A stretch of 64,000 bases of DNA, taken from positions 53,456 through 117,455 of the forward strand of contig NZ_QLIU01000015.1 in assembly GCF_003574425.1 (NCBI RefSeq). The letters are read 5' to 3'. Positions 1-8,479 of this stretch are shown here, one piece after another. Each line of letters starts with the position of its first letter. The first letter of the stretch is position 1. The notes beneath the pieces are model-generated. The model saw only the letters and a list, made by a program, of their open reading frames with translations, searched no databases and had not been told where the DNA came from. This DNA is from Cysteiniphilum halobium (lineage in GTDB: Bacteria; Pseudomonadota; Gammaproteobacteria; Francisellales; Francisellaceae). Position numbers and translations under genes: made by a program.

Positions 1-1
1 C

Positions 2-2776
2 TACGGTAAACCGCAAAGTACTAATCTTGGCAATATTGTTACCGGTTATGCTAAATATCCCGATTGCGCTGATATCAAAGACCTTGAAATATTTAAATAC
101 CTACAAACGCAGGTTAATCGTTACGTAGTACATTTACCGAGCTTAACGGGAGAATATGGCGCACATTTCTTAAAACTGCTAATTGCAACTGAGCGCTTTT
201 TTATTGGCGACATCATCATGGGTAAACATTGTACCTTGGCACCAAATGTAAAGCTTGATATTGATTGGAGTGAGGTGAATGGCAAATTTCGTTTTAATGC
301 ACAAATTAACGGTAAAACAAATGCCAAAATCATTCCAACAACACCGGCCTTTTACATTGATGGCAATAAAATGGGACAGATCATAAGTGACATTCCAGGC
401 AATCAGTTACTGCTGTTAAATACACTTAAGGATATCTCTAAAGATGACATGTCATTTGTGCGCTATACGATTGAGAAGTCAACACTTGCTAAACAGATAA
501 AATTCCCCAGTGAAGTCAAAAAACTTAAAACCGAAAAGATTACCCCTAAGGCAATTGCGCATTTTAGTAAGGGCTCATCGATTGATTGGCCACATTATGG
601 TTTCTTTGCTGAGGTCAGCTTCGAATATGATGGCACACGCTTTGAGCCACATGAAAGCGACACTCACATTATTGAACATAATGGTCGCTTGATTGAAAAA
701 GACTTAAAATTTGAAAAAGCTAAACTTGAAACACTAGCTGCTTTTGGTTTTGATAAATCAAGGCGTGCTTACTTTGGCTATGGCAATCAAACGCAAAAGC
801 CTTTTGGTGAGAGCTATATTCTAAATGCTAATCCTTATTTTTCACCTGAAGATCAATGGGAGACTTTTTATCTTGAAGATCTTGAAGACTTTAAACGATT
901 AGGCTGGCAGGTTGAGTTTGATGATGACTTTGCACATCACTATATTGTTGCTGATAATATTGACATTGGCATCGAAGAAGGAGCGCAAAATGATTGGTTT
1001 AACGTGCATCTTAATGTCAATCACAACGGCAATACCATCGATCTGCAGCCATTAATCATGCAATACCTACAAAAAGGGCTCAACAAAGAAGAGCATGACC
1101 TTGTTGCCATTGTCGATAAAAATCACCGTTTAAAAATTGATTACAGCATTATTGAACCGGTAATTAACTCATTGTTTGAATTAAATGATGAACGTGGTGA
1201 CACCTTAAAATTCTCAAAATACCAGATTGGTGCTTTGATGAGTCTTGAGGAACAGCTTGGCAAAAGTGGTGCTATTGATTACAGTAAGGCCAATGCTTTA
1301 AAGCGTTTTGTCGACTCACTTAAAGACACTACAAACTTACCTCTATTAAATACACCAAAGGCAGTCCAAGCCACCTTACGCGACTATCAGCGCTATGGGG
1401 TTAGCTGGATGGATTTCCTATCCAAACATGGAATGGCCGGCTTATTGGCTGATGATATGGGGCTTGGCAAAACCCTGCAAACACTTACCTGGATTCAGTT
1501 ACAACACGACAATGATAAAGATTTTGGCACAAGTTTAATCATTGCCCCCACTTCAGTTGTTGGCAATTGGATCAGAGAAGCTGAGAAATTCACGCCAAAA
1601 CTCAAGATTTTACTATTACATGGCTCCGAGCGTATTACGCATTACGATACATTACTTAACTACGACATTGTCGTGACTAGCTACCCGTTAGTCTTAAAGG
1701 ATGAAAAAATTCATCGTAGCAACAACTATAGCGCACTTATTTTAGATGAGGCACAGACGATTAAAAATGCTAAAACCAAGCAAGCGCAAAGCATCTTTAC
1801 CCTTTCTGCTAAATATCGCTTTTGCTTAACTGGTACACCACTTGAAAATCATCTAGGTGAGCTGTGGTCACAGTTTAACTTCTTAATGCCCGGTTTTTTG
1901 GGCAATGATAGTCAGTTTCGCAAACACTTTAAGAACCCTATCGAGAAACATCAAGATACCGACCGTTTAAATGTCTTAAAGAGTCGTATCTCGCCCTTTA
2001 TGCTTCGGCGAACTAAAGCCTTAGTTGCTAAAGATTTGCCTGAAAAAACTGAATCAATTGAGATTATTGAATTACCCAACACTCAAAAACAATTATATGA
2101 AAGTGTACGCATGACGATGGAAAAAAAGGTACGCGAACTATTGAAAAAGCAAGGCCTTGCCAAGAGTCACATTCATATTCTTGATGCACTTCTAAAACTA
2201 CGCCAATCCTGCTGTCATCCACAATTAGTGAAACTAGATAGTGCTAAAAAAGTGCATGAATCAGCTAAGCTTGATTATTTATTAGAGATGCTTACTGAGC
2301 TTGCTGCCGAAAATCGTAAGGTACTGGTATTCTCACAATTTGTTGAGATGCTTGACTTAATTGCACTTGAACTAAGCAAACATAAGATTCAATATGTGCA
2401 ACTGACCGGACAAACCAAAAATCGCCAAAAACTCATTGATGATTTCAGCGAAAAATCTGATATCAGTGTCTTTTTAATCAGTTTAAAAGCCGGGGGCACG
2501 GGGCTCAACCTTGTCGCAGCTGACACTGTTATCCATTTTGACCCATGGTGGAATCCAGCAGTTGAAGCGCAAGCAACTGACCGTGCCTATCGTATTGGTC
2601 AAGATAAACCTGTTACCGTATACAAACTCATTGCAAAGGATAGTGTTGAAGAAAAAATTCTTAAACTTCAGCAGAAAAAAGCAGATCTTGCCAGTGGACT
2701 GTATAACAAAGACGGACAAACTGATTTCAAACTCAGTGAAAATGATCTATTAAACTTATTTGAGCCAATTATTTAA
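2..2776 (+). CDS. SNF2-family DEAD/DEAH-box helicase, 5' end outside window
   Basis: The reading frame is open from base 2, so the gene begins upstream of the window; the ATG at 218 is internal. About 924 residues are visible. The C-terminal half is a complete SNF2/Rad54-type ATPase: Walker A in GLADDMGLGKT (around base 1440), Walker B as DEAQ (around 1748), LTGTPLEN (motif III), SLKAGGTGLNL (motif V) and QATDRAYRIGQ (motif VI). The N-terminal part matches the region that precedes the motor in bacterial HepA/SNF2 proteins. By family it is an ATP-driven DNA translocase that remodels protein-DNA or transcription complexes; the specific target is unknown. A SWIM zinc finger, common at the N-terminus of this subfamily, would lie outside the window. 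The gene ends 89 bases before the next start. Confidence 0.93.
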   Translation, partial: YGKPQSTNLGNIVTGYAKYPDCADIKDLEIFKYLQTQVNRYVVHLPSLTGEYGAHFLKLLIATERFFIGDIIMGKHCTLAPNVKLDIDWSEVNGKFRFNAQINGKTNAKIIPTTPAFYIDGNKMGQIISDIPGNQLLLLNTLKDISKDDMSFVRYTIEKSTLAKQIKFPSEVKKLKTEKITPKAIAHFSKGSSIDWPHYGFFAEVSFEYDGTRFEPHESDTHIIEHNGRLIEKDLKFEKAKLETLAAFGFDKSRRAYFGYGNQTQKPFGESYILNANPYFSPEDQWETFYLEDLEDFKRLGWQVEFDDDFAHHYIVADNIDIGIEEGAQNDWFNVHLNVNHNGNTIDLQPLIMQYLQKGLNKEEHDLVAIVDKNHRLKIDYSIIEPVINSLFELNDERGDTLKFSKYQIGALMSLEEQLGKSGAIDYSKANALKRFVDSLKDTTNLPLLNTPKAVQATLRDYQRYGVSWMDFLSKHGMAGLLADDMGLGKTLQTLTWIQLQHDNDKDFGTSLIIAPTSVVGNWIREAEKFTPKLKILLLHGSERITHYDTLLNYDIVVTSYPLVLKDEKIHRSNNYSALILDEAQTIKNAKTKQAQSIFTLSAKYRFCLTGTPLENHLGELWSQFNFLMPGFLGNDSQFRKHFKNPIEKHQDTDRLNVLKSRISPFMLRRTKALVAKDLPEKTESIEIIELPNTQKQLYESVRMTMEKKVRELLKKQGLAKSHIHILDALLKLRQSCCHPQLVKLDSAKKVHESAKLDYLLEMLTELAAENRKVLVFSQFVEMLDLIALELSKHKIQYVQLTGQTKNRQKLIDDFSEKSDISVFLISLKAGGTGLNLVAADTVIHFDPWWNPAVEAQATDRAYRIGQDKPVTVYKLIAKDSVEEKILKLQQKKADLASGLYNKDGQTDFKLSENDLLNLFEPII

Positions 2777-2865
2777 AACGCTAATACCCCTATAATATTT
2801 TTAGCTTTGTCTTTTTTTAAGTGATCTCATACACTGCCAGATATCAAAACAATCTGGATAAATAC

Positions 2866-3528
2866 ATGAAAAAGTTAACTCTATTTTTAAGCACAATGTT
2901 ATGTATAAGCCTTGCCAAAGCCGAACATAAAGCTGGCGAAGAAGTTTGTGACATGCATGCTTTTTCACGTTACCAAGCTAATGTACTTATTCATAAAAAC
3001 TTAAACTTTGACAAATCGCCTAGGATTACACTTGGCAACCCAGATGCACGTCAAGTCATTACGCAATTCTGTGATTACTCAAAAGTTGCCTGTTTAGAAA
3101 ATATAAACTCGCTACTAACACTTACAAACAATAAAGACATCAAAATAAACATCTACCCCATTAGCACAACACAAAACCCTGAGGCATCACATTATTTGGC
3201 TTTCACTTACACTGTGGGCGGGGTGGAGCTCATGCAACAATTTTTGTATGAGCTCCATAGTTTGATTAAATCAGACAAGGTTATTGATCAAAATGCCTTG
3301 TCTGATTTAATGACCAATTTAAATATTAATGAAACAATTGACCTTAAAGAGATGGTTGATCAAGAGATTAAAGATAATAATGTTCTAGCAAAAGCCGCAG
3401 GTGTAACTCACTCACCAAGTGTCTATGTTTATCAACAAAATCCAACTGAAGTAAGTCAAATTTATTTTTCTGAATATAAAAATGTGCCGGAGTACATTAT
3501 CAAACGTGCACTTGGTTATTTGGCATAG
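2866..3528 (+). CDS. exported DsbA-like thioredoxin-fold protein, degenerate active site
   Basis: I chose the ATG at 2866 (220 aa) over an upstream GTG at 2821 because it opens a standard signal peptide: MKK, a hydrophobic stretch, then AKA before residue 20. The mature part resembles the DsbA/Com1 type of thioredoxin fold. The segment at residues 66-77 (TQFCDYSKVACL) aligns with the usual FFDYxCxxC active site, and THSPSV near residue 190 fits the cis-Pro loop. Only the second active-site Cys (C76) is kept; the nucleophilic position is Lys, and there is an extra Cys at 69. An ordinary DsbA oxidase role is therefore doubtful; a chaperone-like or altered redox role is possible. The middle of the gene holds two strong inverted repeats (see 3225-3311). 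It converges with sppA, separated by one base. Confidence 0.75.
   Translation: MKKLTLFLSTMLCISLAKAEHKAGEEVCDMHAFSRYQANVLIHKNLNFDKSPRITLGNPDARQVITQFCDYSKVACLENINSLLTLTNNKDIKINIYPISTTQNPEASHYLAFTYTVGGVELMQQFLYELHSLIKSDKVIDQNALSDLMTNLNINETIDLKEMVDQEIKDNNVLAKAAGVTHSPSVYVYQQNPTEVSQIYFSEYKNVPEYIIKRALGYLA
3225..3256. repeat. inverted repeat inside the DsbA-like gene (1)
   Basis: Arms GGAGCTCATGCAA (3225-3237) and TTGTATGAGCTCC (3244-3256) pair at 12 of 13 positions around a 6-base loop. The sequence lies in frame inside a coding region. Confidence 0.8.
3265..3311. repeat. inverted repeat inside the DsbA-like gene (2), perfect 16-bp arms
   Basis: Arms ATTAAATCAGACAAGG (3265-3280) and CCTTGTCTGATTTAAT (3296-3311) are perfectly complementary around a 15-base loop. 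It starts nine bases after the first palindrome, so the two form an 87-base structured block coding for about 29 residues. Confidence 0.88.
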
Positions 3529-3529
3529 C

Positions 3530-4447
3530 CTATTGCAGCTTCAAGCCACTGGCTTCAGCCGCTTGATACATGACTTCAGTTCCTAGTTTTTGGCTAATCT
3601 GATCAAAAACACTCAGTGGCTTGGTAAAATTAACCACTTTCATGTGATTAAATTTCTCACGTTGCAAACTATCAACTGACGCAAACCCATCAATAAGCCC
3701 GTAATTTTTCGCCTGAATACCTGAAAATGGCATGCCTGAGAATATTTTATCTTCTTGTTTTTTATCAAGTCGATCACCACGCCCTGCTTTAACCGCATCA
3801 ATAAATACTTGATGTGTTTCAGTAAGCATTGCTTCCATTTCCGATACTTGCGAGGCACTTTGCGGCTCAAATGGATCTAAAAACCCTTTGTCTTTGCCCG
3901 CTGTGTATAATCTACGTTCAACGCCAATTTTCTTTAATAAATCAACGAAACCAAAGCCTCCTGCTCTAACACCAATCGAGCCGGTAATCGTCATTTTGTT
4001 GGCATAAATATCTTTAGCACCCGATGCAATATAATAGCCACCTGAAGCACAAATATCGACACACACGGCATATAATGGAATCTTTGGATATTTATTTTGC
4101 AAATAACGCATATGCGCGTAAATGTCATCCGATTGCACTGGAGAGCCGCCTGGACTATTGATCTGTACGATCACAGCTTTGGTATTTTTATTTCTATATG
4201 CTGCATCTAAGCTATCATTAATCCGCATTGCATTGGCATTGCTATCATCGGCAATCACACCATCGATCTTGACTAAAGCAATATGATTTTCATTGTTAAT
4301 TGGCTTACTGCTAAAACTTTTAATCAAAAGCCCAATGATGATAATGGCAACGATTAACCAGCAAAAGCGCCAAAATATACGCCAACGACGTGCGCGACGT
4401 TGCTCGAGAATATAGGCATCGGCGATGCGCTGTAAATGTTCAGACAT
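3530..4447 (-). CDS. sppA: signal peptide peptidase SppA, short form (S49 family)
   Basis: This 305-aa inner-membrane serine protease degrades signal peptides left after secretion. A single transmembrane segment spans about residues 24-44 behind a basic cytoplasmic start. The S49 catalytic domain follows: INSPGGSP near 97, the nucleophile Ser135 in DICASGGYY, the oxyanion region GSIGVRAGG near 157, and Lys185/Lys187 in TAGKDKG. By spacing from the Bacillus enzyme (52 residues after the serine), Lys187 is the likely general base. The length fits the short tetrameric type with one S49 domain, not the 618-aa E. coli form. It lies downstream of aspS on the same strand with an 79-base gap that contains a hairpin. 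Confidence 0.92.
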   Translation of the reverse strand: MSEHLQRIADAYILEQRRARRWRIFWRFCWLIVAIIIIGLLIKSFSSKPINNENHIALVKIDGVIADDSNANAMRINDSLDAAYRNKNTKAVIVQINSPGGSPVQSDDIYAHMRYLQNKYPKIPLYAVCVDICASGGYYIASGAKDIYANKMTITGSIGVRAGGFGFVDLLKKIGVERRLYTAGKDKGFLDPFEPQSASQVSEMEAMLTETHQVFIDAVKAGRGDRLDKKQEDKIFSGMPFSGIQAKNYGLIDGFASVDSLQREKFNHMKVVNFTKPLSVFDQISQKLGTEVMYQAAEASGLKLQ

Positions 4448-4483
4448 ATTGTTTCCTTGTTTGTTTATAAAAATATACCAAAG

Positions 4484-4504
4484 CTACCACGGGGCTCATG
4501 GTAG
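4484..4504 (-). terminator. weak terminator-like hairpin between aspS and sppA
   Basis: CTACCA and TGGTAG arms flank a 9-base loop. On the minus strand the hairpin is followed by a T-rich but interrupted stretch, so termination may be partial and sppA could be reached by read-through. Confidence 0.3.
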
Positions 4505-4526
4505 ATGACTTGATAAAAAAATACAC

Positions 4527-6305
4527 TTAGTTTACTTTCTCAGTGATAACTGTTCTAATCGCAAGCTCTTGCAATTGCTCATTAGCAACTGCTGTAGGGG
4601 CTTCTGTCATCAAGCAACTGGCTGTTTGCGTCTTAGGAAAAGCAATCACATCACGAATATTTGTTGTCTGAGTGATCAACATCGTTAAGCGATCTAAGCC
4701 AAAAGCAATGCCACCATGAATCGGAGCGCCATACTGTAAAGCATCCAATAAAAAGCTAAACTTCTCTTTGGCTTCTTCTTCGTTAATTCCTAATAATTCA
4801 AATACCGTTTGCTGCATTTTTTGATCATGAATACGAATCGAACCACCACCGACTTCATAACCATTGATGACCATGTCATAGGCGCGAGATAGGGCTTTTT
4901 CTGGATGCGCTTTAAGCTCATTAACGTGATCAACTTTTGGCGCAGTAAACGGATGATGTAGCGCATATAACCTGCCATCTGCCTCTTCAAACATCGGGAA
5001 ATCAACGACCCATAACGGCGCCCATGTTTTGGTGTGTAGCTTCAAATCTTCACCAATTTTAACGCGTAGCGCCCCCATAGAATCATTAACAATATTCGCT
5101 TTGCCCGCACCAAAGAAAATAATATCACCATCTTTGGCATTTGTTGCTTCAAGAACTTGTGTCAACGCCTCATCTGAGAGATTTTTGACAATTGGTGATT
5201 GCAACCCTTCTTTGCCTTTTGCCATCTCATTAACCTTGATATATGCTAAACCTTTAGCACCATAAATACCCACAAACTTGGTATAATCATCAAGCATTTT
5301 GCGTGTCAATAGTGCGTTGCCATTCGCTAGGCGCATAGCAATCACACGCGATTTTTCATCATTGGCAGGTGCTGAAAACACCTTAAACTCTTCATTCTGC
5401 ATAATGTGTTTAACATCAACAAAGTGCAGTGGAATACGCAAATCAGGCTTATCTGAACCATATTTAGACATTGCTTTTGCATAGCTAATCACTGGAAATT
5501 GTGATGGGAAATCTGCATCTGCTGTTTCTTTAAATAAACCACGAATCATATCTTCCATCAAGTGCATTAATGTGCTTTCATCGATAAATGATGCCTCGAT
5601 ATCAATCTGAGTAAATTCAGGTTGTCTATCAGCACGCAAATCTTCATCACGAAAACATTTAACAATTTGATAATAACGATCAAAGCCTGAGACCATCAGC
5701 AGCTGTTTAAACAACTGTGGAGATTGCGGTAATGCATAAAATTTACCGTGATGATTTCTGCTTGGCACGAGATAGTCACGCGCACCTTCCGGTGTTGCCT
5801 TAGTTAAAAATGGGGTTTCAATATCCAAAAATCCGTGCGCATTTAAATATTGACGTACAAATTGTGAAATATGCGCACGCTGAATCAAACGATTTTGAAT
5901 CTCAGGTCGTCTTAGATCGATATAACGATATTTCAAACGCACATCTTCACCAACATGTTGATGCTCATCTAATTGAAATGGGATAGTCTTAGCGCGATTA
6001 ATAAGCTCCAAACTTTGCCCAATAATCTCAATTTTACCACTGGCTAAATTATTATTTTCCTGGCCATGAGGACGAAGTTTAACAAGGCCTTTGGCTTTGA
6101 TTACATATTCATGGCGCACATGATCTGCCTGTTCAAAAACAGCTGCATTTTCTGGTTCATAGACCAATTGCACAAGCCCCGTACGATCACGAACATCTAA
6201 GAAAATCACTCCACCATGGTCACGACGGCGGTGCACCCATCCACATATTTCAACAGTTTTATCTACCAGAGACTCATTTACTTCTGAGCTATAATGACTA
6301 CGCAT
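4527..6305 (-). CDS. aspS: aspartyl-tRNA synthetase
   Basis: Class II synthetase of 592 aa, close to the 590 aa of E. coli AspRS, charging tRNA-Asp in the cytoplasm. The N-terminal OB-fold anticodon-binding domain is seen in [17 protein letters not shown]. Motif 2 is [18 protein letters not shown], the bacterial GAD insertion domain occupies the middle (about residues 290-425), and motif 3 is [12 protein letters not shown] near the C-terminus. The ATG at 6305 starts the conserved MRSHY N-terminus and is preceded by an AAGGAT-type ribosome site. All class II residues expected by eye are present. Whether it is discriminating or also charges tRNA-Asn cannot be told from this window. Confidence 0.97.
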   Translation of the reverse strand: MRSHYSSEVNESLVDKTVEICGWVHRRRDHGGVIFLDVRDRTGLVQLVYEPENAAVFEQADHVRHEYVIKAKGLVKLRPHGQENNNLASGKIEIIGQSLELINRAKTIPFQLDEHQHVGEDVRLKYRYIDLRRPEIQNRLIQRAHISQFVRQYLNAHGFLDIETPFLTKATPEGARDYLVPSRNHHGKFYALPQSPQLFKQLLMVSGFDRYYQIVKCFRDEDLRADRQPEFTQIDIEASFIDESTLMHLMEDMIRGLFKETADADFPSQFPVISYAKAMSKYGSDKPDLRIPLHFVDVKHIMQNEEFKVFSAPANDEKSRVIAMRLANGNALLTRKMLDDYTKFVGIYGAKGLAYIKVNEMAKGKEGLQSPIVKNLSDEALTQVLEATNAKDGDIIFFGAGKANIVNDSMGALRVKIGEDLKLHTKTWAPLWVVDFPMFEEADGRLYALHHPFTAPKVDHVNELKAHPEKALSRAYDMVINGYEVGGGSIRIHDQKMQQTVFELLGINEEEAKEKFSFLLDALQYGAPIHGGIAFGLDRLTMLITQTTNIRDVIAFPKTQTASCLMTEAPTAVANEQLQELAIRTVITEKVN

Positions 6306-6432
6306 TTTTTATCCTTTTACCCTTAAACCACAAATACTACATTTTAAAAGACATATCGACCGATAAGCATATACAAATATGCAACAGATCACAATTATTG
6401 AGATTGAGAGTTTTGCAAATTTATGTTTTAAA

Positions 6433-6969
6433 TTAAAAACCGGCATGCTCGAGCAAAAACGCCTTCTCCTCATCGCCAGAGATTCGACCTAATTGCGCAT
6501 TGCGATGAGGATAACGTCCAAAGCGGTCAATAATCGCTTTATGCGCTATTTCATACTCTAAATTGCTACTATTGCCTAACTCAGTATAAAGTGCCAACGC
6601 CTGTTGATGGACAAGCTTTGATTCGCTATGCATATAGGGCAAATATGCAAATGAACGCTCACTATCACTTAATGTTTGATCCAACTTCAATAGCACCAAC
6701 TCTTGTGCTAACACTAAAGCCAATGAATCATAAGCAAAGGCCTCTTTTGTATTTCTAAAAATATTGCGCGAGAATTGATCTAACACAATAATCTCTGCCA
6801 AACGCCCCTGTGCTGTTTCGCGCCATGCAAACAACTCACCACGAGATGCTGCTTTGTGAACTGCCAAAAATCGATCTTTAATGCTTTGATCTAATGCATC
6901 ACTCTTTGCAAACCAGTCTTTTGCAGTTAGCTCTTTAAACCAAAAGTCTAAAACCTCTTGATAGTTCAT
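6433..6969 (-). CDS. DUF924 family protein
   Basis: This 178-aa protein has the family hallmarks: VLDFWFxxL at the start, WFAKSDALDQSIKDRF, the central IIVLDQFSRNIFR motif, and IIDRFGRYPHRNAQLGR near the C-terminus. Members are all-helical, TPR-like cytoplasmic proteins of unknown biochemical function, so no role is assigned. An AGGAGGG ribosome site precedes the ATG at 6969. It stands apart from aspS by 127 bases and may have its own promoter. Confidence 0.9.
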   Translation of the reverse strand: MNYQEVLDFWFKELTAKDWFAKSDALDQSIKDRFLAVHKAASRGELFAWRETAQGRLAEIIVLDQFSRNIFRNTKEAFAYDSLALVLAQELVLLKLDQTLSDSERSFAYLPYMHSESKLVHQQALALYTELGNSSNLEYEIAHKAIIDRFGRYPHRNAQLGRISGDEEKAFLLEHAGF

Positions 6970-7022
6970 ACAATGCCCTCCTAAATTTGTTAATTTCTGA
7001 GGCTACACACTTTTTCTATTTC

Positions 7023-7136
7023 AACACCCCACATCGCAAGCTTAAGCACTCCCCTTGGAAAGAGAGGAATTAAGATCACCGTCGCCCAATTCCGCTCTTT
7101 TCAAGAGGGGTGGCAGCTGTAAGCTGACGGGGTGTT
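7023..7136. repeat. REP/MITE-like inverted-repeat element
   Basis: Outer arms AACACCCC (7023-7030) and GGGGTGTT (7129-7136) are perfectly complementary. Inside, CCCCTTGGAAAGAG and CTCTTTTCAAGAGGGG form a second imperfect stem, with a CAGCT/AGCTG palindrome next to the right arm. The element fills most of the space between rimI and the DUF924 gene and contains no reading frame of note. The layout is that of a short non-coding palindromic repeat rather than an insertion sequence. Confidence 0.65.
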
Positions 7137-7181
7137 TATAAAATCATAGCCTTTTCTAAAGTGCATAACACCAGTTAATTT

Positions 7182-7658
7182 TTAAAAATAATGCGTTGAG
7201 TGTTTGACTTGTAAAGTCGCTTGCAGCACCAAAGCATCCTCATACTTATTACCTAACCGATAATAGTTCTTACGTATTGAGATCTCTTCAAAGCCGTATT
7301 TTCTATAGATGCTTATTGCAGGGATATTGGTAACTCTAACCTCTAAAAACAACTTCTCGATCTGCTTATAGGATAAATGATTCATTAGATAAGCTAATAA
7401 CTTTTGCCCAAATCCTTGATGCTGATAGGATCTTGCCACTGAAAAATTGAGAATTTCTGCTTCATCAAAAATAACTGAAATTACAGCAAAAGCGATCAAA
7501 TGCTGATTCAGATCAAACAACCCCCAGGCTTCTGTATGTGCAGATAAAATGCTGTCTTTCATCTGTGATGCTGACCATGGGTATTCAAATACCTCACGCT
7601 CAATATCCATCATTTGTGGTAAATGGCTTTCACCTAATGGCAAAATCTGATATTGCAT
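7182..7658 (-). CDS. rimI: ribosomal protein S18-alanine N-acetyltransferase
   Basis: A 158-aa GNAT acetyltransferase. The acetyl-CoA pyrophosphate loop is SVARSYQHQGFGQKLL (QxxGxG type), and VTNIPAISIYRKYGFEEI is the typical RimI C-terminal motif with the general-acid Tyr. RimI acetylates the N-terminal Ala of S18. It overlaps the upstream holD-like gene by 29 bases, which indicates translational coupling and reproduces the holD-rimI order of enterobacteria. It is the last gene of the three-gene operon starting at 8369. Confidence 0.9.
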   Translation of the reverse strand: MQYQILPLGESHLPQMMDIEREVFEYPWSASQMKDSILSAHTEAWGLFDLNQHLIAFAVISVIFDEAEILNFSVARSYQHQGFGQKLLAYLMNHLSYKQIEKLFLEVRVTNIPAISIYRKYGFEEISIRKNYYRLGNKYEDALVLQATLQVKHSTHYF

Positions 7659-8049
7659 AAAGATTCATCATGGTTTGTTTTTTTACTTCTGCACGATTGA
7701 GCTCATCAAGCTTAAGTGCATAGCACTTATCATGCAAACTTTGATCTAATAAGGTTTCTAGCGTCAAGTTTTCATCATAGAGAATTATCGCACTTGAGGC
7801 TATATTTTTTTCTGTTTGTGTTTGATCTTTTTCAACAAAGCATACCACAAACTGTGAAAACATCGCATTTATAAACGCTGTCGCATGACTTTTTTGCGCT
7901 AAAGACGACAAAATCACACTGAGTTTATTAGCATGTGCTTGATTTGCTGATGAACTTCCCTCATTATAGGTATTATTTTTAGCATACCAACGCGTAATGG
8001 CCAAATGTTTCAGTATTGCATTTTGGCGCTCATTTTCAGTCATGCACAT
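7630..8049 (-). CDS. holD: DNA polymerase III psi subunit-like protein (HolD)
   Basis: The 139-aa product has E. coli HolD size (137 aa) and the same position directly upstream of rimI. Its N-terminus AILKHLAITRWYAKNN resembles the HolD start LQQLGITQW, the segment that contacts the chi subunit. The C-terminus (RAEVKKQTMMNLYAI) resembles the helix before the HolD end. HolD bridges the clamp loader and chi/SSB. Similarity is low overall, so the call rests on N-terminal motif, size and neighbourhood together. The start overlaps the stop of the DUF4404 gene as TAATG. An alternative start two codons in (8043) is possible. Confidence 0.7.
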   Translation of the reverse strand: MCMTENERQNAILKHLAITRWYAKNNTYNEGSSSANQAHANKLSVILSSLAQKSHATAFINAMFSQFVVCFVEKDQTQTEKNIASSAIILYDENLTLETLLDQSLHDKCYALKLDELNRAEVKKQTMMNLYAISDFAIR

Positions 8050-8369
8050 TAGATCCCAATACTTGATAGTAAATTACAGATAGAGCGCAAGGTATGTGTA
8101 AGCTTGGGATGACTTACTTCATACTCAATAATCGCCTGTTCAAGATCGCTAAAATCAGACTCTTTAGGATCTTGCAATTTACTCATTTCTACCTTTTTTT
8201 TGGTCAAAGTAGCAATCTCAAGTGCTTGTACTTTTTCACTCTCTGGCAACGATTCCAGCTCAGTTTGCAGTTGATCTAACAACTCAGACATACGTTTAGT
8301 ATCATCAAAATTTAATTTATTTGTGTCTTTAAGAATTTCTTTAATTTTAGCTATCGTATCTTGTGGCAT
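8049..8369 (-). CDS. DUF4404 family protein
   Basis: The 106-aa product is strongly charged and helical, probably a coiled coil over residues 5-70. It ends with AIIEYEVSHPKLTHTLRSIC and a ...SSIGI tail, which matches the DUF4404 pattern (a FEVEHPTLTATLRRI-type motif followed by a LSxxGI end). No biochemical function is known for the family. It is the first gene of the operon with holD and rimI, with a TAATG overlap to holD and a sigma70-type promoter 31 bases upstream. Confidence 0.8.
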   Translation of the reverse strand: MPQDTIAKIKEILKDTNKLNFDDTKRMSELLDQLQTELESLPESEKVQALEIATLTKKKVEMSKLQDPKESDFSDLEQAIIEYEVSHPKLTHTLRSICNLLSSIGI

Positions 8370-8399
8370 ATCTTGCTCCTGGCGGCCGTTAGTTGGTTT

Positions 8400-8428
8400 A
8401 TTCTAGGTGTTAAGTAACAGTTTGACAA
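8400..8428 (-). promoter_or_regulatory. sigma70-type promoter of DUF4404-holD-rimI, overlapped by an inverted repeat
   Basis: On the minus strand TTGTCA (8428-8423), a 17-base spacer and TAGAAT (8405-8400) give a near-consensus promoter. An 8-bp perfect inverted repeat, CTAGGTGT (8403-8410) and ACACCTAG (8447-8454), overlaps the -10 box and could be an operator. Confidence 0.65.
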
Positions 8429-8479
8429 TTAGGGATTGGAGAAAATACACCTAGCTACTATAGGTTTAATCGATAATGC

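Noticed and set aside
218..220. ATG 218 as the start of the SNF2 helicase
   Set aside because: The frame is open to base 2 and the upstream residues continue the protein, so the true start lies outside the window.
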